From positions 310,001-374,000 of the forward strand of contig NZ_KQ948459.1 of NCBI RefSeq assembly GCF_001514115.1: a stretch of DNA of 64,000 nt. Direction: 5' to 3'. Below the pieces are notes generated by a model, which was not told the origin of the DNA, did not search any database, and saw only the letters and a program-made list of their open reading frames with translations. Position numbers and translations under genes: made by a program. Source of the stretch: Streptomyces olivochromogenes (GTDB taxonomy: Bacteria > Actinomycetota > Actinomycetes > Streptomycetales > Streptomycetaceae). Positions 1 through 6,905 of the stretch are shown one piece after another (position 1 is the stretch's first letter; each line of letters begins with the position of its first letter).

Positions 1-1278
1 ACCCTGACCGGCGTACTGGTGAGCCCGTCGCTGTGGCTCGCGGGCCTCGGCGCCGTTCTCGCCCTCGCCGCCTTCGTGGTCCTCGGACCCGTGGCGTCGT
101 CGGCCGCCGTACGAGCCCTCGGCGCCCCCCTCGACACGCTGCGCGGTGTCACCGGCGGCCTGGCCCGGCGCAACGCGCTGCGCAGCCCGAAGCGGACCGC
201 CGCCACCGCGAGCGCCCTGATGATCGGCGTCGCCGTCGTCTCACTGTTCACGGTCTTCGGCGCCTCGCTGAAGGCCACCATGGACCAGACGGTCTCCCGG
301 TCCTTCGCGGGTGACGTCGCCGTCAGCACCCCGTCCTTCGGCGCGGGCGGCAGCGGGCTGAGCCCCGAACTGGCTCCCGCGATCGCGCGGCAGCCGGCCG
401 TCCGGTACGCGGTGGGTCTCGGCCGGGGGGTCGCCCAGGTCGACGGCAAGGGGCGGGCGCTGACCGTCACCGACCCGGTCACCCTCGGCAAGGTGTTCGA
501 CCTCGGTGAGGTGCGTGGCTCACTCGACGACCTGGGCGCCGACGGCATCGCGCTCACCCGGAAGGAGGCCGCCGAACAGCACCTCACGACCGGCGACACC
601 GCCCGGCTCACCTTCACCGACGGCACGCGCGAGAACTTCACCGTCCGCGCGGTCTACGGCCGCTCCGAACTCGCCGGCGACTACGTCATCACCCGTGCCG
701 CCTGGGCCCCGCACCGCACCCAGGACTCGGACTCGCTCGTCGCCGTCACCTTCAAGAACGGTGTCGGTACGGCCGACGGCAGGGCGGCGGTCGAGAAGGT
801 CGCCGCGCGCTACGGCGATCCCGAGGTGCAGACCCGCGACGAGTACGCGCGGTCCTCGGCCGGCGGCATCGACATGATGCTGACCCTGGTCTACGCGTTG
901 CTCGCACTCGCGGTGCTCATCGCCCTGCTCGGCATCGCCAACACGCTCACCCTCGCGATCCACGAGCGCACCCGTGAACTCGGTCTGCTGCGGGCGGTCG
1001 GGCAGACCCGGGCGCAGCTGCGCGCCATGGTCCGCTGGGAGTCGGTCCTTGTCGCCGCCTTCGGAACGGCGGGCGGACTCGCCCTCGGTGCCTTCCTGGG
1101 CTGGGTGCTCGTCGAGGCCTCCGACGGCGCGTCGGACAGCGCCTTCGCCTTCGCGATCCCGCCCGTGCGGCTCGCCGTGGTGGCGCTCGTGGGCCTCGCG
1201 GCGGGAGCCCTCGCGGGGCTGCGCCCGGCCCGGCGGGCAGCACGCCTGGACGTGCTGCGCGCCATCGCCACCGAGTGA
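1..1278 (+). CDS. ABC transporter permease, FtsX/MacB type (C-terminal part)
   Basis: The frame is open from the first base, so the gene starts upstream of the window; about 425 residues are visible. They hold a membrane segment, a juxtamembrane stretch beginning GGLARRNALRSPKR, an extracytoplasmic MacB-like domain, and a C-terminal FtsX domain with three hydrophobic helices and the family sequence IHERTRELGLLRAVGQTR. Such proteins work with a cytoplasmic ATPase, probably encoded just upstream, and usually export lipids, peptides or drugs or extract lipoproteins rather than import nutrients. The substrate cannot be told from sequence. The GTG at 19 is an internal codon, not the start. Confidence 0.9.
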   Translation, partial: TLTGVLVSPSLWLAGLGAVLALAAFVVLGPVASSAAVRALGAPLDTLRGVTGGLARRNALRSPKRTAATASALMIGVAVVSLFTVFGASLKATMDQTVSRSFAGDVAVSTPSFGAGGSGLSPELAPAIARQPAVRYAVGLGRGVAQVDGKGRALTVTDPVTLGKVFDLGEVRGSLDDLGADGIALTRKEAAEQHLTTGDTARLTFTDGTRENFTVRAVYGRSELAGDYVITRAAWAPHRTQDSDSLVAVTFKNGVGTADGRAAVEKVAARYGDPEVQTRDEYARSSAGGIDMMLTLVYALLALAVLIALLGIANTLTLAIHERTRELGLLRAVGQTRAQLRAMVRWESVLVAAFGTAGGLALGAFLGWVLVEASDGASDSAFAFAIPPVRLAVVALVGLAAGALAGLRPARRAARLDVLRAIATE

Positions 1279-1304
1279 CGTACGAGACGGGGGTCACCGC
1301 CCGG

Positions 1305-1838
1305 TCAGCCGGCAACGGCGGACCGGGCGGGAGCGTGTTCGGGCCGGCGTTCGTCGAGGGGGTCGAGCGGGGCGACGGCGTGTCGGCGCGAGGTCTCGCG
1401 AGTCTGTTCGTACGGCGGAGGCGCGGGCTGCGCCACCGCGGGCGAGGTCGCAGGCAGGGTGAACCACACGACCTTGCCCGACTCGCCGTCCGGACGCACG
1501 CCCCAGCTCTCGCTCACCGCGGCGATCATCGCGAGACCGCGTCCGCAGGTGGCCGTGGGGTCCACGTCCTGTGCCTCGGGCAGGCGGGGGTCGTGGTCGT
1601 GCACCGAGACCGTGAGCCGGTCGAGCAGCAGCTCGATCTCCACGGTGCACACCTTGTCCGGCTGGGCGTGCCGGTGAACGTTGGTCAGCAACTCGGTCAC
1701 TCCGAGCGCGGCCCGGTCTATCAAGGGGTCCTGATGCCAGTAGCGCAACTGCGCAGAAAGGATTCTGCGGACCTGGCCGATCCGCGACGGCAGGGCTTGG
1801 AGCTCCACCGTGCAATGCCTGCTTGGCTGGCTGATCAC
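1305..1838 (-). CDS. RsbW/SpoIIAB-like ATP-binding protein
   Basis: The 177-residue protein has a single GHKL (HATPase_c_2) domain with an N-box around ELLTNVHRHA and a G-box GRGLAMIAAVSESWG. It lacks a histidine-phosphorylation domain. Streptomyces encode many such orphan kinases, which act as anti-sigma or anti-anti-sigma partners or accompany SpoIIE-type phosphatases. The last ~35 residues are a Pro/Ala/Arg-rich tail without a fold signature. The GTG at 1838 has GGGGAG 8 nt upstream. It converges on the ABC permease gene with a 26-nt gap. Its sigma target is unknown; the nearest phosphatase in the window, at 22077-23357, is too far away to call a partner. Confidence 0.85.
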   Translation of the reverse strand: MISQPSRHCTVELQALPSRIGQVRRILSAQLRYWHQDPLIDRAALGVTELLTNVHRHAQPDKVCTVEIELLLDRLTVSVHDHDPRLPEAQDVDPTATCGRGLAMIAAVSESWGVRPDGESGKVVWFTLPATSPAVAQPAPPPYEQTRETSRRHAVAPLDPLDERRPEHAPARSAVAG

Positions 1839-3353
1839 GGCTGCGACTCCCCGAATTGAGGTCCGGAAGAAGACGGAGATCGGATCCAGCAGAGTGGCTG
1901 AGTGGAACGGCCGCCTGCTGTGGTGACCGGCGGGCTGATTCGTAGCGTTATCGCCGGTGAACCCAGAGTGATGATGTGAGAACAGCGTGACTCAGGGGGT
2001 GCGGTCCTGCAACTCGCGGTGCGGTCCGCTCCGGCCCGAGCCGTCGCGGGGCGGGGGTCTCGCCTGAGCGGCGGCGTCCGGCGGGCCGGGGTTCATCGTT
2101 CACCGCCGCGGGCTGCGGGCGGATCGCTCACGCACCGAACGTCGCCCACCGCGAACGGGGGCCGCCGCTGTGCCGAGGGCGCCGATCCCGGACCGGTTTC
2201 GCCTCGGCCGCAGTCGACCGAGTCCCCCGCCCCTCGCCGCCCGCACCCCGGAGTCTCCCCCTCGGACCAGAACCGGCCCCAAGTCCCCCTGGGTTTCGGC
2301 CCCGGCTGCCGCGCGCTGCGGATGGGCGGCTCCCGCAACGGGTTCTGCCGGACGTGGGGCGGAGGCTTGTGTTCCGGGGTGGGCCAGTGGGGGGCCTGGG
2401 GCTTTTCGGTCGGCCGGAGCTGACCGTCGGTGGGTGGCTTGCACCTCGGGTTTTGTCGTGCGGGGGCTGGAGGCTCGTGTTCCGGGGTGGGTCGGTGGGG
2501 GGCCTGGGGCTTTTCGGTCGGCCGGAGCTGACTGTCGGTGGGTGGCTTCCGCCCCGGGTTTTGTCGTGCGGGGGCTGGAGGATCCGTAGCGGGGCTTTGT
2601 CGGCGGTGAGTCCAGGGGTTCGTCGCGGGCCGTCGCCTACCGTCGGTCCAGGACTGCCCCGTTGGCGGTCGCCGGTTGCGCGCGGGTGGTTCTCGCCGCG
2701 GGATTCGCCGGGCGTGGGCCGGCGGGTTCTGGATCGGGCTTGGGTGGTTGGGGGCCCAGGGCTTGGGCGCCGGGCGGCGCCAACTGTGGGCCCGGGGCCT
2801 TGTTGTGGGCCGTGGGCGGTTGTGGGCCGACGGCCTTCCCGTGCGCCGTTGGTGGTGGTGCGTGGGCGGCTGTCGCGCCGGGTCCCGCGCCGGGTTTGGC
2901 CGGGCGTGCGTTCGGGGTGTGCCTTCGCTTGTCGTCGGGCGAGGGGTCCGGCACCAGGACTCGGCGGTCACCGGGCTTCCGGTCCGGGGATCGTCGGACG
3001 CGGACGCGGGCCCGGGCCTTGCCCGGCGGCTGCGGGCGGCTGTGGAGAGGGCGTTCGTGCCGGACGTCGACGGCGGGACGCCCGAGGCTTGCCCGGCCGC
3101 CGTCGCCGTCGCCGGTTGCGGGCCGGGGCTGCTCGGGCCGGCGACCGGGGGGTACGGGCCCGGGGCCCGCGTGCCGACCGCCGCGGGTCGCAACCGGCGC
3201 TGGCAGCGCGCACGGGGGTGCCCGGCAGGCGGCCGTCGGCCGGGGGCCGAAGGCCTGCGCGCGGGGCGTCGCGGGTCGCGAGTCGTGGGTGCCTGTGTCG
3301 GCCCTTGCCGGTGGCGAACCGAAGGCTCCCGTGTCGGTTGCCGCGCGGCCGAC
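1839..3353. other. 1.5-kb repetitive G-rich stretch, no convincing gene
   Basis: Long open frames exist on both strands, notably a Pro/Arg-rich frame on the minus strand at 2093-3193 and Gly/Arg/Trp-rich frames on the plus strand. None shows the near-total G/C third position of neighbouring genes, a recognisable domain or a good ribosome-binding site. The plus strand is rich in G runs and holds a 108-bp tandem repeat. I read it as non-coding or decayed DNA. A disordered Pro-rich protein on the minus strand cannot be excluded. The first ~150 bases should carry the promoter of the RsbW-like gene. Confidence 0.5.
2338..2586. repeat. 108-bp tandem repeat, about 2.3 copies
   Basis: Two adjacent 108-bp units begin at 2371 and 2479, each with GTTCCGGGGTGGG, and differ at only a few positions. 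A decayed end of a third unit precedes them at about 2338. The period is a multiple of three, so frames stay open through it on either strand, which explains the repetitive open frames there. Confidence 0.85.
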
Positions 3354-3677
3354 TCAGCCGTTGCGCCCCGCCGCCCTGCGAACCGCCTCTATGAACCGGC
3401 GCGCCGAGGGCGGCCCCGGCTTGCCCGGCGCGGGGTCGTGCTCGCCGAGCGTGAGCGAATAGCGGGTGCCGTTGACGTCGGCCAACGCCCGGTCCTCGGG
3501 CGCGAACCACGGCTTCGACGCCCGCACGGCCTGCACCGGCGCACTGTCGATCTCGCTGCCGTAACTCGTCAGCAACTCCAGCCTGCCGTCGCTGATCCGG
3601 ACCTGTCCGGCCCGGGTGAGCGACCGCAGCCTCTTCCCGATCCGCACGCCCGTGGCCGTGAACTCCGGCTCCGCCAT
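3354..3677 (-). CDS. Small conserved hypothetical protein
   Basis: The 107-residue protein starts at ATG 3677 with GGAG 5 nt upstream; a longer frame to 3722 is less likely. It has no signal peptide or membrane helix. The N-terminal half (IGKRLRSLTRAGQVRISDGRLELL) looks like alternating beta strands, followed by a Pro/Gly-rich stretch and a short basic C-terminal helix. I believe similar proteins occur in other Streptomyces but know of no function. It is divergent from the cysteine desulfhydrase gene; the 390-bp gap holds two strong dyads that could regulate either gene. Confidence 0.65.
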   Translation of the reverse strand: MAEPEFTATGVRIGKRLRSLTRAGQVRISDGRLELLTSYGSEIDSAPVQAVRASKPWFAPEDRALADVNGTRYSLTLGEHDPAPGKPGPPSARRFIEAVRRAAGRNG

Positions 3678-3935
3678 GATGCTCCGCCCCCTTGTGCGCG
3701 TCGGCTGTGCTCTGTCCCGCATCGCTCTGTCCCGCGTCCCCGCCCCGGATCCCGCGCGGGTCGTGCTCCGGTGTGCGCGACCGCTCCGGGAGTGTCATCC
3801 CGTGCGGCGCGGTCGGACGCGGGCCGCGTTCCCTGCGGTGCAGTCTGCCCGCAGGCAGCGGCGAGCACCAGTGCGCATGACGAGGTGACGGCGGGGACGG
3901 GAGCACTCGCCCGGGTGCGCCCCCGTCGCTTCGGA

Positions 3936-3973
3936 CACCCCTGCTCCAGGGGTGCCTTTGAGGTGCTCAAAGG
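3936..3973. promoter_or_regulatory. Two abutting perfect 8-3-8 dyads, candidate operator pair
   Basis: CACCCCTG-CTC-CAGGGGTG (3936-3954) is followed without a gap by CCTTTGAG-GTG-CTCAAAGG (3955-3973). Each is a perfect 8-bp inverted repeat around 3 nt. No T-run follows, so a terminator is unlikely. They lie upstream of candidate -10 boxes for the cysteine desulfhydrase gene. A pair of regulator sites is the simplest reading. Confidence 0.6.
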
Positions 3974-4009
3974 TATGTTTATGCAGGTGAGAAGCGTGCG
4001 CAAGGTGTT

Positions 4010-4015
4010 TATGAT
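4010..4015 (+). promoter_or_regulatory. Candidate -10 box TATGAT for the desulfhydrase gene
   Basis: TATGAT would give a transcript start near 4022 and a leader of about 48 nt before GTG 4070. No good -35 box lies 16-18 nt upstream, which fits a promoter needing an activator. The repeated GTTTATG at 3977 and 4007 could be its binding site. Confidence 0.35.
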
Positions 4016-4069
4016 CGAGGCGTCCGACCATCTGAACCGGCGTCGGCGCGATGCGTAAGGAGCCCCGCC

Positions 4070-5194
4070 GTGAGCACCCCTCAGCAGATCCGGACCGGCG
4101 AAACCCTCGACGTCGACCACAGCGACGCGCGGTACCGGACCTGGCTCAAAGAAGCCGTCCGCAAAGTCCAGGCCGACGCGAATCGCTCGGCGGACACCCA
4201 CCTGCTGCGCTTCCCGCTGCCCGAGGCGTGGGGTATCGACCTCTACCTGAAGGACGAGTCGACCCACCCCACCGGCAGCCTCAAACACCGCCTCGCCCGC
4301 TCACTCTTCCTGTACGGGCTCTGCAATGGCTGGATCCGGCCCGGCCGCCCGGTGATCGAGGCGTCCAGCGGCTCGACCGCGGTCTCCGAGGCGTACTTCG
4401 CGAAGCTGATCGGCGTGCCCTTCATCGCGGTCATGCCGCGCACCACGAGCGCCGAGAAGTGCCGTCTGATCGAGTTCCACGGCGGGCAGTGCCACTTCGT
4501 GGACGACTCCCGCAGGATGTACGAGGAGTCCGCCGCCCTCGCGATCGAGACCGGCGGCCACTACATGGACCAGTTCACCTACGCGGAACGGGCCACGGAC
4601 TGGCGCGGCAACAACAACATCGCCGAATCCATCTTCCGCCAGCTGGAGTTGGAGCGTTTCCCGGAGCCCGCGTGGATCGTCGCCACGGCCGGCACCGGCG
4701 GCACCTCGGCGACCCTCGCGCGCTACGTCCACTACATGCAGGCCGACACCCGCATCTGCGTCGCCGACCCGGAGAACTCGTGTTTCTTCGAGGGCTGGAC
4801 CACCGGCGATCCGGACGTCACCTGCGACTGCGGCTCGCGTATCGAGGGCATCGGCAGGCCCCGTATGGAGCCGAGCTTCGTGCCGGGCGCGATCGACCGG
4901 ATGATGAAGGTGCCGGACGCCGCGAGCGTGGCGGCCGTACGGGCACTGGAACAGGCCATCGGCCGCAAGGCGGGCGGCTCGACCGGCACCGGGCTGTGGA
5001 GCGCGCTGAAGATCGTCGCCGAGATGGTGACCGAGGGGCGCAAGGGGAGCGTGGTGACACTGCTCTGCGACCCCGGGGATCGCTATCTCGACAAGTACTA
5101 CTCGGACGCGTGGCTGGCCGAACAGGGGCTGGACATCGCGCCCTACACCGCGGCGATCGCGACCCTGCTCCAGACGGGTGTCTGGCCGGACTGA
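4070..5194 (+). CDS. cds1: PLP-dependent cysteine desulfhydrase, Cds1-like
   Basis: The 374-residue protein has the fold-type II cysteine synthase pattern. The PLP-binding lysine is K72 in PTGSLKHRLA, a substrate loop follows in EASSGSTAVSE, and the phosphate-binding loop is TAGTGGTSATL near residue 205. The long N-terminal extension and overall sequence resemble the mycobacterial L-cysteine desulfhydrase Cds1, which splits cysteine into sulfide, pyruvate and ammonia, more than CysK or CysM. The name rests on that resemblance. GTG 4070 has AAGGAG 8 nt upstream. The gene stands alone and ends at a strong bidirectional hairpin. Upstream dyads suggest tight regulation, plausibly by sulfur or cysteine level. 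Confidence 0.8.
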   Translation: MSTPQQIRTGETLDVDHSDARYRTWLKEAVRKVQADANRSADTHLLRFPLPEAWGIDLYLKDESTHPTGSLKHRLARSLFLYGLCNGWIRPGRPVIEASSGSTAVSEAYFAKLIGVPFIAVMPRTTSAEKCRLIEFHGGQCHFVDDSRRMYEESAALAIETGGHYMDQFTYAERATDWRGNNNIAESIFRQLELERFPEPAWIVATAGTGGTSATLARYVHYMQADTRICVADPENSCFFEGWTTGDPDVTCDCGSRIEGIGRPRMEPSFVPGAIDRMMKVPDAASVAAVRALEQAIGRKAGGSTGTGLWSALKIVAEMVTEGRKGSVVTLLCDPGDRYLDKYYSDAWLAEQGLDIAPYTAAIATLLQTGVWPD

Positions 5195-5234
5195 CCGCCG
5201 GGGCGCGGCTCACGGGGCGCGTCCACGGGCGGAC

Positions 5235-5280
5235 CCAGGGCCTGTCGTCCGGATCAGGCCTGGGCCGCGACAGGCCCTGG
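5235..5280. terminator. Bidirectional terminator hairpin between convergent genes
   Basis: CCAGGGCCTGTCG (5235-5247) and CGACAGGCCCTGG (5268-5280) form a perfect 13-bp stem around 20 nt. It lies between the stops of the desulfhydrase and SRPBCC genes. Part of it belongs to a repeat seen twice more near 42 kb. Confidence 0.7.
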
Positions 5281-5283
5281 CCG

Positions 5284-5763
5284 TCACGCGCGTGTCGACG
5301 CCAGCCGTCGGTCCAGCGCCGTCACCGCCTGGCGGAACGCGCGGCCGAGACCCGCCCGGCCCAGCTTCAGGGCCAGCCGGAACGGGGCCGCGCCGTCGGC
5401 GGCGAAGGTCCACTGGACCCGGGTGCCCTTCCCGGCAGGAGTCAACCGCCACTCCTCGACCAGGGCCCGGGGGCCGGGCGCGTTCGAGACGTCCACCCGG
5501 TACGCGTACACCTCGGGGGCCTCGGCCACGAGGACCGTTTCCTGGAAGCGCGTACCGCCCCGGAGCCGGATCTCCCGCCCGGCGCCGTCCCCGGTCGGCC
5601 GGGCGAGTGTCACCGCCGAGAACCACTCGCTCCAGCCGGGCACGTCCTCGGCCAGCGCGCGGAAGACCACCTCGGGAGGGGCCGCCACCTCGCGGGCGAA
5701 CACCAGACGCAGGGGAGCGGTCTCGGCGAAGTCGAGCCCCACCGGGCGAAGACGGCGTGCCAT
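5284..5763 (-). CDS. SRPBCC (START-like) family protein
   Basis: About 159 residues form one polyketide-cyclase/START-type domain: a first strand near LVFAREVAAPPEVVFRALAED, a central sheet, and a long C-terminal helix (RAFRQAVTALDRRL). This fold binds hydrophobic ligands in a cavity; ligand and role are unknown. I prefer ATG 5763, which has GTGGGGG about 7 nt upstream, over the GTG five codons earlier. It is convergent with the desulfhydrase gene and 70 nt downstream of the DeoR stop on the same strand, so the two could be co-transcribed. Confidence 0.8.
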   Translation of the reverse strand: MARRLRPVGLDFAETAPLRLVFAREVAAPPEVVFRALAEDVPGWSEWFSAVTLARPTGDGAGREIRLRGGTRFQETVLVAEAPEVYAYRVDVSNAPGPRALVEEWRLTPAGKGTRVQWTFAADGAAPFRLALKLGRAGLGRAFRQAVTALDRRLASTRA

Positions 5764-5843
5764 GGACGAAACCCCCACCTGGGAACGGAGCCTCCGGTCC
5801 CGCCTACAGAGCCGCGGGCAGCGTCACCTTAGCTGTCGGACCG

Positions 5844-6674
5844 TCAGATGTCTGTACCGTCCTCGGGTTCTCCGGCCACCACCAGGCGCCGCAGGTGTTC
5901 GGAGACCTCCGCCCGCGCCTCGGCCGGCAGCCCGGCGTCGGTGACCAGTGTGTCGACCTGGTCCAGCGCGGCGAACGAACTCAGCCCCACCGTGCCCCAC
6001 TTGGTGTGGTCGGCGACCACGACGACCCGCCGTGCGGACTGCACCAGTCGCCGGTTGGTCTCGGCCTCCGCCAGGTTCGGCGTCGACAGGCCCGCCTCGA
6101 CCGATATCCCGTGCACCCCGAGGAACAGCACGTCGAAGTGGAGCGCCGCGATGGCCTGGTCGGCCACGGGGCCGACCAGCGAGTCGGACGGGGTGCGCAC
6201 CCCGCCCGTCAGCACGACCGTGGCCGCGCCCTGCCGCTGGCCGGACAGGCGCTGCGCCGAGTGGAAGACATCGGCGACCCGCACCGAGTTGGTGACCACG
6301 GTCAGGTCCGGCACGTCGAGGAGCTGATGCGCCAGCGCGTACGTCGTCGTACCGCCCGAGAGCGCGATCGCCGTGCCCGGCGCGACCAGCTCGGCGGCGA
6401 CCCGCGCGATGTCCTCCTTGGCGGTCAGCTCCAGGCCCGACTTGGCCTCGAAACCCGGCTCGTGCGTACTCGCCTCGACCACCGGCACCGCGCCGCCGTG
6501 CACCTTCTCCACCACGCCCTGGCGGGCGAGCGCGTCGAGGTCACGACGGACCGTCATGTCGGAGACGCCCAGCTTGCGGGTCAGCTCGTTCACGCGGACG
6601 CCGCCCCGGCGCCGTACCTCGTCGAGAATCAGGGCCCGACGCTGCTCCGCGAGAAGGTTCTGATTCTCACTCAC
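5844..6674 (-). CDS. DeoR/GlpR-family transcriptional regulator
   Basis: The 276-residue repressor has an N-terminal winged helix-turn-helix (LNELTRKLGVSDMTVRRDLDAL pattern, about residues 8-58) and a C-terminal DeoRC sensor with the phosphosugar-loop motif ALSGGTTTYALA and the later signature VVVADHTKWG. The family senses phosphorylated sugars or polyols and represses the matching catabolic genes. No sugar kinase or transporter gene is adjacent, so its target is unknown. The start is GTG 6674; the frame stays open far upstream, but that extension is antisense to the next gene and has no domain. Confidence 0.9.
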   Translation of the reverse strand: MSENQNLLAEQRRALILDEVRRRGGVRVNELTRKLGVSDMTVRRDLDALARQGVVEKVHGGAVPVVEASTHEPGFEAKSGLELTAKEDIARVAAELVAPGTAIALSGGTTTYALAHQLLDVPDLTVVTNSVRVADVFHSAQRLSGQRQGAATVVLTGGVRTPSDSLVGPVADQAIAALHFDVLFLGVHGISVEAGLSTPNLAEAETNRRLVQSARRVVVVADHTKWGTVGLSSFAALDQVDTLVTDAGLPAEARAEVSEHLRRLVVAGEPEDGTDI

Positions 6675-6874
6675 GTCCGCTCCGATTCCTTGCGCCACAA
6701 GCTGCCCGACACTCTGTCCGAACCCACTCCCACGTGGACATTCTCCTTGTCCTAGGCCTGGAGGACGACCCATCCTCGCACGGGCCACCGACACGTGCGC
6801 CACTCCCCGCAAGGACACCGTTGTCCCGCCCGTCGCGTCACTGTCACACGTATCGGGGAGATTCCGTGACCACA

Positions 6875-6888
6875 GGTGCGCGCGCACC
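6875..6888. promoter_or_regulatory. Perfect 14-bp palindrome upstream of the membrane hydrolase gene
   Basis: GGTGCGCGCGCACC reads the same on both strands and ends 17 nt before GTG 6906. It could be an operator or hairpin close to the ribosome-binding site GGAG. Alternating GC of this kind also arises by chance in high-GC DNA. Confidence 0.3.
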
Positions 6889-6905
6889 CCTGAGCGGAGA
6901 TCCTT

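Larger units (their letters stand above)
3678..4069. other. Divergent intergenic region, 392 bp
   Basis: No gene is supported; the open frames here are shadows. The half next to the desulfhydrase gene contains paired dyads (3936-3973), two GTTTATG direct repeats 30 bp apart (3977 and 4007), and -10-like boxes TATGTT (3974) and TATGAT (4010). The half next to the small hypothetical gene shows nothing recognisable. Confidence 0.6.

Noticed and set aside
2093..3193. 366-codon Pro/Arg-rich open frame on the minus strand
   Set aside because: Its third codon positions are not G/C-biased as in real neighbours, no domain or ribosome-binding site is seen, and the 108-bp repeat explains why it stays open. 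Described only as a region.
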